Assembly: GCA_031261295.1 (NCBI GenBank)
Contig: JAISKT010000162.1
Span: forward strand, 1 to 54,451
DNA length: 54,451 nt
Direction: 5' to 3'
Origin: Candidatus Symbiothrix sp.
GTDB lineage: Bacteria > Bacteroidota > Bacteroidia > Bacteroidales > Azobacteroidaceae
The position numbers were made by a program, and so were the translations under genes. Below are positions 8,183-17,424 of the stretch, one piece after another. A model generated the notes under the pieces. The model searched no databases. It had not been told where the DNA came from and saw only the letters and a program-made list of their open reading frames with translations. Within the stretch, counting starts at the first letter, position 1; each line of letters opens with the position of its first letter.

Positions 8183-9769
8183 ATGGACAATATACAAAAT
8201 AAAAACGAAAAAGAGCAAATTGCAGCGTTATTGAAATTATGCCTGAAACACTGGTATTATTTTGTAATAAGCATGATTGTATGTATTATTATAGCTGTTT
8301 TGTATTTAAAAATCAAAACACCCGTAATGGAAATCGCCGCACAAGTAAGCATGCGGCAAGATGATTCCTTAACCGGCGGACCGTCCGGTTCCAGTTCCCT
8401 GCTAAGCGCTTTTGGGATGAAAAACAGTTCCGTAAACATTGAGGACGAAACCTTGAAAATGTCGTCTCAAGGATACATAAGGAATGTTGTTAAAAATCTG
8501 GACCTGAACAAGATTTATATCCAATCCAACTATTTGGGATTTGTGAAAAACGATGTATCCGGTCAGTCGCCGGTTTTACTTACGACAGATCCGGCACATG
8601 CAGATACGATTTCAAGATCGGTGCGATTTTCTTTGAATATTCAACCGGAACAAACCACCGTAAAAATGAAATTGGGGAGAAAAACCATTGGTAAATACCA
8701 AATTACATCCTTCCCTTCGACGATACAAACTCCGTGGGGCGCTTATACTTTTGAAAAAACACCTTATTTCGATTTATACGATAAACCGGTTAACCTGAAA
8801 ATCATTTATACAAACTATGATTACATGGCACAGGTTTATCGAAACGGTAAATTGAATATAGATTATGAGAAAAAAACATCTAACCTGATTCATTTGGGGA
8901 CAACAAATAAAAATGTAAAATTAGCCAAACAAATCCTGTCTGAAATTATCGAAGTGTATAATCTTGAATGGGTGAAGGAAAAAGATTATTTATTTGGAAC
9001 AACAACGAGTTATATCGATCAACGCATCGGATTGGTCAAGAGTGATTTGGACGTTGCGGATATGAACATACAAAATTTCAAAAAGGCAAATAATTTAACG
9101 AATATCGAATCGGATATTTCTTATTATACCAAACTGGCAAGTGACGTACAGGTTGCTTTATTAGAAGCCGAAACCCAACTGAAAATGGTCGATATTATAC
9201 GGGATTTTGTCATTGACGAAAAGAATAAATACAGTCTTATCCCTTTTAGTTTAACGACTTCCGATCCGTCTATATCGGCAGTAATCTCTCAATACAATGA
9301 GTTGTTGATCAAAAGGAGTGAGATTAGCCGTTCTCCTCAGCAAAGTACATTTGCCCAATCATTGGACGGGTCGATTGATCTTCAACGGAAAAACTTGTTA
9401 CAATCCTTGGATAATGTATATAAAGGGGTGAAAATCAATCGTCAAACCTTAAAAGATAAAGAGCTGGAATTAAACGGTTTGATGCGGAATGTCCCAAGTG
9501 CAGAACGTGATTTCATTCAATTGAAAAGAGAACAGGAACTCCAACAAACCATGTATATCTTTTTGTTGGAAAAGAAAGAAGAAACAAGAATCAATTTTGC
9601 TACCTGGATGCCTAAATTAAAAATTATTGATGAACCTTACATCATTAATAAACCGGTGGAACCGAATACAATGAAAGTGGCTTTGACAACCCTTTTTATG
9701 GGCGCAATCCTCATTCCTTTATCGTTAATCTATGGGAGCCTTTATATAAGAAGAAGAAAAAAAGAATGA
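8183..9769 (+). CDS. Chain-length determinant (Wzz/GumC-like)
   Basis: A 528-residue inner-membrane polysaccharide co-polymerase that sets chain length and links to the Wza-like exporter. One transmembrane helix lies near residues 26-46 (YYFVISMIVCIIIAVLYL) and a second near 500-520. Between them is a long periplasmic region with coiled-coil helices. The segment ending MYIFLLEKKEETRIN followed by a Pro-rich loop before the last helix is characteristic. There is no Walker motif after the second helix, so this is the kinase-free form. The stop overlaps the next start by 4 bases. Confidence 0.88.
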   Translation: MDNIQNKNEKEQIAALLKLCLKHWYYFVISMIVCIIIAVLYLKIKTPVMEIAAQVSMRQDDSLTGGPSGSSSLLSAFGMKNSSVNIEDETLKMSSQGYIRNVVKNLDLNKIYIQSNYLGFVKNDVSGQSPVLLTTDPAHADTISRSVRFSLNIQPEQTTVKMKLGRKTIGKYQITSFPSTIQTPWGAYTFEKTPYFDLYDKPVNLKIIYTNYDYMAQVYRNGKLNIDYEKKTSNLIHLGTTNKNVKLAKQILSEIIEVYNLEWVKEKDYLFGTTTSYIDQRIGLVKSDLDVADMNIQNFKKANNLTNIESDISYYTKLASDVQVALLEAETQLKMVDIIRDFVIDEKNKYSLIPFSLTTSDPSISAVISQYNELLIKRSEISRSPQQSTFAQSLDGSIDLQRKNLLQSLDNVYKGVKINRQTLKDKELELNGLMRNVPSAERDFIQLKREQELQQTMYIFLLEKKEETRINFATWMPKLKIIDEPYIINKPVEPNTMKVALTTLFMGAILIPLSLIYGSLYIRRRKKE

Positions 9770-11142
9770 TGTTTCATGGTATTAAAACTTTCTTTAACAA
9801 AGGACATGAACGGACTATTTTAACAAAGAAAAATATCGTTGCGTCTTTTGCTATCAAAGGGATAACGATTCTTATCTCCTTGATTTTGATACCTATGACC
9901 ATTAATTATGTCAATTCGGAACGCAATGGCATTTGGCTGACCTTGTACTCCATGATTGTTTGGCTCAATTTATTCGACATTGGTTTCGGAAACGGATTGA
10001 AAAATAAATTGGCAGAAGCCAAAGTAAAAGGAGAAACCGGATTGGCCAAAAGATACATCAGTTCTACGTATGCAATAGTCGGACTGATTTGCCTATCTAT
10101 CTTTATCGCTTTTTGTTTTATAAATCCGCATCTGAATTGGCCCAAAATATTAGGATCGGTGCCTGCTGTCTATAACCGGGAAGTTTCCGGCCTGATTTGG
10201 ATAGCGATGGCTTCCTTTTGTTTTACTTTTGTTCTTAATTTACTGAAATTTATAGTCATAGCAGACCAGCGTCCTGCCATCGGTTCATTTTTAGATATGC
10301 TGGGACAATTATTAACTTTGACCGGCATTTTTATTTTGTCAAAAACGACTCCACCTTCGTTAATCTCGTTGGGATGGGTAAGTGGATTTGCACCGGTAAT
10401 CGTCTATATAATAGCCGGTTTTGTCTTATTCAATACAAGGTACAAAGCCTGGAAACCTTCTTTCAAATGTATTGATTTCAAGCTCGCCGGCAATATGATG
10501 AATCTGGGAATCAAATTTTTTATCACTACTTGCGCCGCTTTTATGGTCACGCAAACCATTCCGTTTTTGATTCAACGAATTACCAATCCGGTAGAAGTGA
10601 CCAATTATAATACGGCTTTCCGGTTATTTGCCGTCGCATTTAACGTAATGGGTATTATTATTTTGCCTTATTGGAGTTCATTCACTGATGCATACACACA
10701 AAAAGATTATGCCTGGATGAAAAGATCTATCTCACAGTTGCATAAGTTTTTTGTGTATTTATTAATTTTTCAAGGGATCGCCCTTGTATTATCACCGGTT
10801 ATCTATTATGTGTGGGTTAATTATTGGATAAAAGACGTTTCGAACCTTCTGAATATTTCCGCTTTTATGTCATGCGTCGTCTGCTTGTATGTTTGTGTTT
10901 TATGCTGGTTGAATATCAGTATTTATCCGCTCAATGGCATAGGAAAAATCAAACTGCAAGTATATAGTTCCGTCGTGGAAATGTTGTTCCTGATTCCTGT
11001 CTCTTTGTGGCTGGGGCATAAATTCGGTGCACCGGGAGTCATCCTGGCGCCTGTCCTTATTTATATTCCAAGAATGATTTGGGCGCCTATCCAGTTAAAT
11101 AAATTGATTAATAACAAAGCAACGGGAATTTGGAATAAATAA
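9766..11142 (+). CDS. Polysaccharide flippase (Wzx-like)
   Basis: A 458-residue integral membrane protein with about 12 hydrophobic helices, of the MOP/polysaccharide-transporter superfamily. It would flip undecaprenyl-linked repeat units across the inner membrane. The N-terminal region (NIVASFAIKGITILISLILI, then NGIWLTLYSM and FDIGFGNGLKNKLAEA) is typical of Wzx-like proteins. A second ATG lies one codon in, so either start keeps the overlap with the Wzz-like gene. The wzy gene follows after 4 bases. Confidence 0.85.
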   Translation: MMFHGIKTFFNKGHERTILTKKNIVASFAIKGITILISLILIPMTINYVNSERNGIWLTLYSMIVWLNLFDIGFGNGLKNKLAEAKVKGETGLAKRYISSTYAIVGLICLSIFIAFCFINPHLNWPKILGSVPAVYNREVSGLIWIAMASFCFTFVLNLLKFIVIADQRPAIGSFLDMLGQLLTLTGIFILSKTTPPSLISLGWVSGFAPVIVYIIAGFVLFNTRYKAWKPSFKCIDFKLAGNMMNLGIKFFITTCAAFMVTQTIPFLIQRITNPVEVTNYNTAFRLFAVAFNVMGIIILPYWSSFTDAYTQKDYAWMKRSISQLHKFFVYLLIFQGIALVLSPVIYYVWVNYWIKDVSNLLNISAFMSCVVCLYVCVLCWLNISIYPLNGIGKIKLQVYSSVVEMLFLIPVSLWLGHKFGAPGVILAPVLIYIPRMIWAPIQLNKLINNKATGIWNK

Positions 11143-11146
11143 CATC

Positions 11147-12484
11147 ATGGTATTTGTCATCATAACATTATTAGCCATTGTTCTTTATATCCGGGATTAC
11201 AAAATTCCGGCCCTGCTCTTGTTTTTCTTTTTCCTGACTTCCGGCCTTTATTTGATTCCGGAAGAAATCACCGAATTTGCTTTTATATCCAAGGGAGTGG
11301 ATTATGCCTTTTTTATTTTATTGGGAATAATAACCGTTGACAGCCTGTTTGTAAAACAATACCTGAAACCGGATGAATATACTAAATACCTTTTTATATT
11401 CGGCTCATTTATAGCAATATGCGCTTTATATAGTAAGTATTCCGTAGGATTGAGCTGGCCTGAAATCATCCGTACCTGCAGGTATCATTTTTTCTGGGCC
11501 GCCTATTTCGTATTCCGGAACATGGAAAAAACCCAATTGGAACGCTTATTAAAATATTTGTTTGACGCAACCGTATTTATTTCTGTAATATATCTTCTAC
11601 AAATAGCTGTAGATGAGTCTATTTTGGTTGGAGAAACGACATCCGGAATATCTATTTTCGGAATAGAAATGAGAAGGTATTATAATCAGCCGAATATGAT
11701 TCACTTCTTTTCATTCATGGCCATCTACAACAATCCATACAAAGGCCCTAAGAAAATAGTTACGTCTATCCTGTTGGTACTTGGGATGATAGGGCCTTTA
11801 CACCGAAGCTTGCTGGGCGCTTTTTTTATTGCCGTAAGCATCGGCTACATCCTCCGGCTTCCCCGTTTGAAAAGAATCAAGGTGGTAAGCGTTGTTTCAT
11901 TTCTTGTACTTTGTGTGGTGGTCTATGGCGGAACCAAATTTCTCAAATCCAGGACTTTTATGGATTTGCAATATGTGGCCTCCGGCAATTTTATCGATTC
12001 GGATATAGTGGATTGGAATGAAGAAGGCGCGACATTTACGTTTAGAATAGCCCATCTGCTCGAACGGAATCAATATCTTTTGGAACATCCCCAAACCATG
12101 ATACTGGGGGCGGGCTTAATACCGGAAGATTCTAAAAAAGTAGAGGATATGTTTGATTTCAAAGTGGGTTTAGTAGAAGAATTATTGGATAGGACATCAC
12201 AGTTGGAAACGGGCGATATTTCTTATTCTATCTTATTGCTCCGCTTAGGGTATGCCGGAACCCTGTTGAATCTTCTGCTGTTTATCTACCTGATGGTATT
12301 CTTTTACAAGAAAAGAGAAAATAGATACGGTTTCTTTTCCTTTCTCTATCTTGTATTGGTTTTCATCGTATCCTTTTTCTCGGCAAATCTGACTTCTCCG
12401 GTACTATTTCTTTTGCCGCTGATAAGTTATCTGATTATTAAAAAGACTGAACAGGAATCCATTGAACTAATAGCCGGAAAATGA
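11147..12484 (+). CDS. O-antigen/capsule polymerase (Wzy-like)
   Basis: A 445-residue protein with about 11-12 predicted membrane helices and a large polar loop (roughly residues 270-365). This is the layout of Wzy polymerases, which join repeat units in the periplasm. Sequence conservation in this family is low, so the call rests on topology plus position between wzx and glycosyltransferases. The segment LLVLGMIGPLHRSLLGAFFI has the small-residue/Arg pattern often seen in the O-antigen ligase/polymerase superfamily. It overlaps the following GT2 gene by 4 bases. Confidence 0.78.
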   Translation: MVFVIITLLAIVLYIRDYKIPALLLFFFFLTSGLYLIPEEITEFAFISKGVDYAFFILLGIITVDSLFVKQYLKPDEYTKYLFIFGSFIAICALYSKYSVGLSWPEIIRTCRYHFFWAAYFVFRNMEKTQLERLLKYLFDATVFISVIYLLQIAVDESILVGETTSGISIFGIEMRRYYNQPNMIHFFSFMAIYNNPYKGPKKIVTSILLVLGMIGPLHRSLLGAFFIAVSIGYILRLPRLKRIKVVSVVSFLVLCVVVYGGTKFLKSRTFMDLQYVASGNFIDSDIVDWNEEGATFTFRIAHLLERNQYLLEHPQTMILGAGLIPEDSKKVEDMFDFKVGLVEELLDRTSQLETGDISYSILLLRLGYAGTLLNLLLFIYLMVFFYKKRENRYGFFSFLYLVLVFIVSFFSANLTSPVLFLLPLISYLIIKKTEQESIELIAGK

Positions 12485-13269
12485 ACCCAACTATCAAAAT
12501 ATCAATTGTAACGCCTTCTTATAATCAAGGACAATTCATCGAAAAAACGATTGTGTCCGTATTGAATCAAACCTATAAAAATATTGAATATATTTTGGTG
12601 GATGGCGGTTCGACCGACAACACGATGGAAATCGTAAACCGGTACCGCGATAAAATAGACATAATCATCAGCGAAAAGGATAACGGACAATCGGATGCCA
12701 TCAATAAAGGATTCAAATTGAGTACCGGAACTTTGGTGGGCTGGATTAATTCCGACGACATTTTGTATCCCGATTGTGTCGAAAAAATTGTTGAACTTTA
12801 TCAAAATCATCCCGATGGAGCTATTTATTATCATAGTTTTAACGAAATGATTGACAGAGATGGGAAAAGCATTAAAATATATCAACATATTATTCCGGAC
12901 AGGAAGTATTTGTTGAAAACGGATTGCCGTGTGATACAACAAGGCTCTTTTTATAACCTGGATTTAGTGAAAAAAACCGGTTATATGGATGCCGCCAATC
13001 ATTACTGTATGGATTTGGATTTGTGGCTTTCCTTGTTGAAAGAAGGCCCTATTTATCATACCCAGGACGGCCCGCATGCAGGCTTTAGAATTTATACGGG
13101 AACAAAAACCGATACGGGAAAAGAAAAATTTCTCAAAAACATCTATCAGGTTTTGAGGAAACACAAGGCAAAAATCTATTATCCGACGATGTGGAATGAA
13201 ATATACTATATCTATTTAGTGATAAAAGTAAAAAAAATAATTCATTTTATAAAACCCAAAATGAGATGA
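12481..13269 (+). CDS. Family 2 glycosyltransferase
   Basis: A GT-A fold transferase that would add one sugar to the lipid-linked repeat unit in the cytoplasm. Motifs in order: SIVTPSYNQGQFIEKTI at the N-terminus, VDGGSTDNTMEIV, the acceptor/nucleotide region SEKDNGQSDAINKGF, and the metal-binding GWINSDDILYPD. These are the standard GT2 signature blocks. The 262 residues match single-domain GT2 enzymes, and no membrane helix is evident. It overlaps both neighbours by 4 bases, so it is strongly coupled in the operon. Donor and acceptor are unknown. Confidence 0.9.
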   Translation: MNPTIKISIVTPSYNQGQFIEKTIVSVLNQTYKNIEYILVDGGSTDNTMEIVNRYRDKIDIIISEKDNGQSDAINKGFKLSTGTLVGWINSDDILYPDCVEKIVELYQNHPDGAIYYHSFNEMIDRDGKSIKIYQHIIPDRKYLLKTDCRVIQQGSFYNLDLVKKTGYMDAANHYCMDLDLWLSLLKEGPIYHTQDGPHAGFRIYTGTKTDTGKEKFLKNIYQVLRKHKAKIYYPTMWNEIYYIYLVIKVKKIIHFIKPKMR

Positions 13270-14327
13270 ACATTATTCACATTTTATATGGAATGGGGAT
13301 GGGTGGTATCGAAACCATGCTTCTGAATATTGCCAATGAACAGGTAAAAACCAACCGGGTCGGTATTATTGTTATTAATAATATTGCCGAACCGTCTTTA
13401 ATAGAAAAATTTAACAAAAAAGTCGATTTGTATTTCTTAAAAAGGGAAGTGGGAAGTTTCAATCCTTTTTTCATCCTGAAATTAAATCATCTTTTGTATA
13501 AAATAAAGCCGGATATTATTCACCTGCATTATAATTCTATTTTCAGGTTTCTTTTTCTTCCCAATCTCAAAAAGAAATGTTGTGTAACACTACACGACGT
13601 TTGTTCGCCGGTTAACGCCAAGTATTTACATAAATTCGACCGGATATATTCCATTTCCAATGTTGTAAAGGAAAACGTCCGCCGGGTAAAGCACTTGGAT
13701 TCTGAAGTTGTTTTAAACGGAATTAAACCGGATTTAATTATAAAGAAGGAGTCGTTAACTCCGGCTGCCGGAGTTTTTAAGATTGTTCAATTGGGCCGGT
13801 TAATGCATGAAAAAAAAGGACAACATATACTCATTGATGCCGTTAGACTATTGGAAGAAAAAGGAATCCATACGATTCAACTCTTTTTTATCGGAGAAGG
13901 AGAATCGGAAGAATACCTGAAAAACAGGGTGGATCGCTACAATATGAACAACAATGTATTTTTCCTGGGAATCCAAACGCAAGATTTTGTTTTCCAACAT
14001 CTTCATGAATATGATTTATTAGTACAACCCTCTATTTACGAAGGATTTGGACTGACAGTCGCAGAAGGTATGGCGGCAGGAATACCCGTATTGGTATCCA
14101 AACAACAAGGCCCGTTAGAGATTATCGATCAGGGTGAATGCGGTTACTACTTCGAAAGTGAAGACCCGCAAAGTTGTGCCGCTATGATCTTGAAAATCAT
14201 GAACGATCCCGACAAACCAACGATTGTAGAAAAAGCGTATAGACGTGTATATGAATTATATAATGTAGCAAATACGGCTGCTAATTATTTGAAAAAATAC
14301 GAAGAAATTTTAAATGGGAAAGAATAG
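13266..14327 (+). CDS. Family 4 glycosyltransferase (first in locus)
   Basis: A GT-B enzyme of 353 residues for polysaccharide repeat-unit synthesis. The N-terminal domain opens with HILYGMGMGGIETMLLNIA, the usual acceptor-side glycine loop. The C-terminal domain has LGRLMHEKKGQHILIDA, FFIGEGESEEYLK and the nucleotide-sugar site EYDLLVQPSIYEGFGLTVAE with the E-x7-E arrangement. Codon use is A/T-rich like its neighbours. It overlaps the GT2 gene by 4 bases and is followed after 11 bases by licD. Sugar specificity cannot be read. Confidence 0.9.
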   Translation: MNIIHILYGMGMGGIETMLLNIANEQVKTNRVGIIVINNIAEPSLIEKFNKKVDLYFLKREVGSFNPFFILKLNHLLYKIKPDIIHLHYNSIFRFLFLPNLKKKCCVTLHDVCSPVNAKYLHKFDRIYSISNVVKENVRRVKHLDSEVVLNGIKPDLIIKKESLTPAAGVFKIVQLGRLMHEKKGQHILIDAVRLLEEKGIHTIQLFFIGEGESEEYLKNRVDRYNMNNNVFFLGIQTQDFVFQHLHEYDLLVQPSIYEGFGLTVAEGMAAGIPVLVSKQQGPLEIIDQGECGYYFESEDPQSCAAMILKIMNDPDKPTIVEKAYRRVYELYNVANTAANYLKKYEEILNGKE

Positions 14328-14338
14328 ATTAAATTTAC

Positions 14339-15136
14339 ATGCAAGAGGTTGAGATAAAAGAATGTCAGAAGTATTTGTTGAATCTGGCCATCCAATTTGA
14401 TAAAATATGCCGCGAAAATAAAATTCCATACTACATGTTAGGTGGAACAATGTTGGGCGCCGTTCGCCATAAAGGATTTATACCTTGGGATGATGATATG
14501 GATTTTGGAGTTCCACGGGAATATTTTCCACAAATGCTGGAATTATTAAAAGAAAATTTGCCGGATTATATACGAATCAACACAATTGACAATTCCGGTA
14601 TGATTTTTGGATTCATTAAATTAGATGATTCACGAACTGTAATAAAAGAAAAATTCAAAGAAAATGATACAAATTATTGGGGAATCAATATCGACATATT
14701 TCCCCTTGACAAAATTTCAAATTCGAATACGCATATTTTTAGTGACAATTGGATAATAGACAAGATTATTAAGATTCAGAACTATTTATTTCTTTCATAT
14801 AGCGACCGGCCATTTTCAAAAAGGCAATTAGCTAAAATAGTTCAAATGTTAAATCCATCCACAAAATTTGCTATTATAAATTATGTGGAAAAGAAAATAG
14901 CCAAATTATCGAAAGGAAAGGCTAATTATATTGCTAATTTTTATGGATCCTGGGGAATGAAGGAAACGGTAAAAATGGATGTTTTCGATGCACCCGCTTT
15001 ATACAAATTTGAAAATATTGAATTATATGGAGTGAAAAAACAGGATGAATATTTAAAATCACTTTATAATGATTATATGAAATTACCACCGGAAAGCGAC
15101 CGGTATGCACATTCGACAGATTTTTTTATAAAATAA
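14339..15136 (+). CDS. LicD-family phosphotransferase
   Basis: LicD proteins transfer phosphocholine or related phospho-groups from CDP-activated donors to glycans. The motif MLGGTMLGAVRHKGFIPWDD followed by DMDFGVPRE is the LicD nucleotidyltransferase core, with the GG-x-x-L and WDDDMD acidic cluster. A second block (NYWGINIDIFPLDKI) matches the family's later Asp motif. At 265 residues it has the normal size. No CDP-choline genes (licA/B/C) are in the window, so the donor may be another phospho-alcohol such as phosphoglycerol or phosphoribitol (inference). The gene looks more A/T-rich than the flanking genes, which suggests separate acquisition. Confidence 0.85.
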   Translation: MQEVEIKECQKYLLNLAIQFDKICRENKIPYYMLGGTMLGAVRHKGFIPWDDDMDFGVPREYFPQMLELLKENLPDYIRINTIDNSGMIFGFIKLDDSRTVIKEKFKENDTNYWGINIDIFPLDKISNSNTHIFSDNWIIDKIIKIQNYLFLSYSDRPFSKRQLAKIVQMLNPSTKFAIINYVEKKIAKLSKGKANYIANFYGSWGMKETVKMDVFDAPALYKFENIELYGVKKQDEYLKSLYNDYMKLPPESDRYAHSTDFFIK

Positions 15137-15137
15137 A

Positions 15138-16310
15138 ATGAAAATACTACTTGCCAATAAATTTTATTACAACCGGGGAGGCGATTGTGCTTATACAATC
15201 AATCTTGAATCGCTGCTTAAAAGCAAAGGACAGGAGGTGGCTGTTTTTTCCATGCAACACCCGGATAATTTGAGCACGCCTTATGAAAAATATTTTCCTT
15301 CCGAAACAACGTTTTCGCCTTCTTTGAATCTGTTGGAAACCATCCGGCGTCCGTTGGGCAGCAAAGAAGTTCAAAAAAAATTTACCCGTTTGCTGGATGA
15401 TTTTCAACCGGAAGTGGTTCATCTCAATAATATTCATTCTCAATTGTCGCCTGTCATTGCTGAAATAGCTTATAACCGGGGGCGGAAGGTCATTTGGACG
15501 CTTCATGATTATAAATTGCTTTGTCCCCGTTATGATTGTTTGCGTAAAAGCAAAGAGGTTTGTGACCGGTGTTTTACCGATAAAAAACAAGTTTTGAAGA
15601 ACCGGTGCATGAAAAATTCTTATACGGCCAGCTTTTTGGCTTATAAAGAAGCCCAAAAGTGGACTAAGGAAAAATTAGAAAAATACACTACTACGTTTAT
15701 TGCTCCCAGCCGGTTTATGGCAAACAAGATGGTTCAAGGTGGATTTGATCCGGATAAAATAGTTGTCCTGAATAATTTTATCGACACCGGAAAAACTCAG
15801 CTATCCGGTTATGTGAAAGAAGATTATTATTGCTATGTCGGAAGATTGTCTCCTGAAAAAGGCATCCGGACATTAGCCGAAGCCGCCCGTTCACTCCCCT
15901 CTAAACTGAAAGTGATGGGAGATGGAATGCTATTGAAAGAATTGAGTGAAAATCCACTCTATTCCTCCATCGAATGGCTGGGCCGCCGGCGATGGCCGGA
16001 GATAAAAGAAGTGTTGGGAAAAGCCCGCTTCTCGGTTATCCCATCCGAATGTAATGAAAATAATCCGCTGAGCGCCATCGAATCTCTTTGTCTGGGAACG
16101 CCCGTCCTGGGAGCCGATATTGGCGGAATTCCCGAATTAATAGACGGAAACGGCCTGTTGTTTGAATCGGGAAATCCGGACGACTTAAAAGAGAAAATAG
16201 AAAAAATGTATTCCGCCGGTTTTAATTATTCCGGTATAGCAAAAAATGCACAATCCAATTATTCAGCCGAAAATTATTATAGTAAATTAATGGAAATTTA
16301 CAATAAATAA
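15138..16310 (+). CDS. Family 4 glycosyltransferase (second in locus)
   Basis: A GT-B transferase of 390 residues that closes the first polysaccharide operon. It starts MKILLANKFYYNRGGDCAYT, as in many GT4 enzymes. Mid-protein it has TLHDYKLLCPRYDCLRKSKE and further cysteines (CDRC), a Cys-rich loop common in this GT4 subgroup and perhaps metal-binding. The C-terminal domain has VGRLSPEKGIRTLAEAA and VIPSECNENNPLSAIESL, the nucleotide-sugar site. It starts one base after licD stops, so translation is coupled. The gap of about 108 bases after it contains the promoter of the next unit. Confidence 0.9.
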   Translation: MKILLANKFYYNRGGDCAYTINLESLLKSKGQEVAVFSMQHPDNLSTPYEKYFPSETTFSPSLNLLETIRRPLGSKEVQKKFTRLLDDFQPEVVHLNNIHSQLSPVIAEIAYNRGRKVIWTLHDYKLLCPRYDCLRKSKEVCDRCFTDKKQVLKNRCMKNSYTASFLAYKEAQKWTKEKLEKYTTTFIAPSRFMANKMVQGGFDPDKIVVLNNFIDTGKTQLSGYVKEDYYCYVGRLSPEKGIRTLAEAARSLPSKLKVMGDGMLLKELSENPLYSSIEWLGRRRWPEIKEVLGKARFSVIPSECNENNPLSAIESLCLGTPVLGADIGGIPELIDGNGLLFESGNPDDLKEKIEKMYSAGFNYSGIAKNAQSNYSAENYYSKLMEIYNK

Positions 16311-16356
16311 GATTTAAACAAAAAATGCTAATTTACCCTAATATCTAAAATATAGA

Positions 16357-16388
16357 TTGAAATATATAAAAAAAAAGAATTACCTTTG
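16357..16388 (+). promoter_or_regulatory. Promoter of the radical SAM-GT4 unit
   Basis: TTGA at 16357-16360, a 20-base A/T spacer and TACCTTTG at 16381-16388 fit the Bacteroidota -33/-7 consensus. The predicted transcript start is near 16395, about 25 bases before the ATG at 16419. The last two polysaccharide genes can therefore be expressed independently of the main operon. Confidence 0.75.
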
Positions 16389-16418
16389 TTCTGGCAATTA
16401 TTAAAATAGAGTAACTAA

Positions 16419-17423
16419 ATGAAGAATACAATACAGGGAAGTATTATTACCACATTCCGTTGCAATGCAAAGTGCAATATGTGTAATATATGGAAGCACC
16501 AATCCCTGCCGGAAGAAGAAATAGATTATACTTATTACGAAAAACTACCCGATGGATTACGTATAAATATAACAGGAGGCGAATCAACCCTGAGAGAAGA
16601 CCTCGATGATATATTCAAGTTGTTATATCCCAAAGCGTCTTTGTTGGAACTCAGTACGAATGGATACAACACGAAAAAAATAGTCGATTTAGCGAATAAA
16701 TACCCCAATATTCTTATACGGGTAAGTCTGGAAGGTTTGCCCGCGTTAAATGATTCAAAACGCGGGACAAAAAACGGGTTTGACCACGCACTCCGGACCA
16801 TGTTGGAACTAAAGAAAACCAAATGTAAAAACATCGGTTTTTCGGTGGTTATTTCTCCCGACAACTACGAAGATCTTCTATATCTGTACGATTTGTGTGT
16901 CGCATTGGATGTGGAATTGGGAAATTCCGTAGTACACAATTCCTGGTACTTCCATAAAGAGGATAATGAAATCGTAAGCGAAGAAGCATTAAAACAACAC
17001 GAACGGTTTGTCAAAGCGTTGCTTACTTCAAAGCGGAGAGGATTGAAAAATAAGCTGAAAGATTACGGGCGGGCGTTTTTTAATAAAAGTATCCACCTCC
17101 GGTTGAGAGGGGATGAACCCGGCTACAGGCCGCCTTGTGGAGCGCTCAGCGATTTTTTCTTTATCGATCCCTGGGGAAATGTTACTCCGTGCAACGGGTC
17201 GGCAGAGGAATGGATAATCGGGAATATCAAAGATGATACTTTTGAAAATATAATGAATTCCGATAAGGCCAAAGAAGTGGCAAAAAAAGTAAAAGCTTGC
17301 GACCGCAATTGCTCTTTTATCGTAACGGAAAGACATGATATGCTGAGAAGGCCTTGGATTCCCATCCGCTGGATACTGAAAAATAAAATAAGAATTGCCC
17401 AAGGAAAAGACATTTGCTGGTAA
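16419..17423 (+). CDS. Radical SAM/SPASM protein in polysaccharide locus
   Basis: The CxxxCxxC motif CNAKCNMC (Cys15, 19, 22) binds the [4Fe-4S] cluster that cleaves S-adenosylmethionine. NITGGESTLRED and LELSTNGYNT are the radical SAM GGE and strand-4 blocks. The C-terminal third has further cysteines (PPCGALSDFFFIDPWGNVTP, then C, and ACDRNC), which resembles a SPASM or twitch auxiliary-cluster domain. SPASM enzymes modify peptides, proteins or small molecules. Here it lies between glycosyltransferases and under its own promoter, so a sugar, lipid-linked glycan or surface peptide substrate is possible (inference). No small precursor peptide gene was found next to it. Confidence 0.85.
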   Translation: MKNTIQGSIITTFRCNAKCNMCNIWKHQSLPEEEIDYTYYEKLPDGLRINITGGESTLREDLDDIFKLLYPKASLLELSTNGYNTKKIVDLANKYPNILIRVSLEGLPALNDSKRGTKNGFDHALRTMLELKKTKCKNIGFSVVISPDNYEDLLYLYDLCVALDVELGNSVVHNSWYFHKEDNEIVSEEALKQHERFVKALLTSKRRGLKNKLKDYGRAFFNKSIHLRLRGDEPGYRPPCGALSDFFFIDPWGNVTPCNGSAEEWIIGNIKDDTFENIMNSDKAKEVAKKVKACDRNCSFIVTERHDMLRRPWIPIRWILKNKIRIAQGKDICW

Positions 17424-17424
17424 G

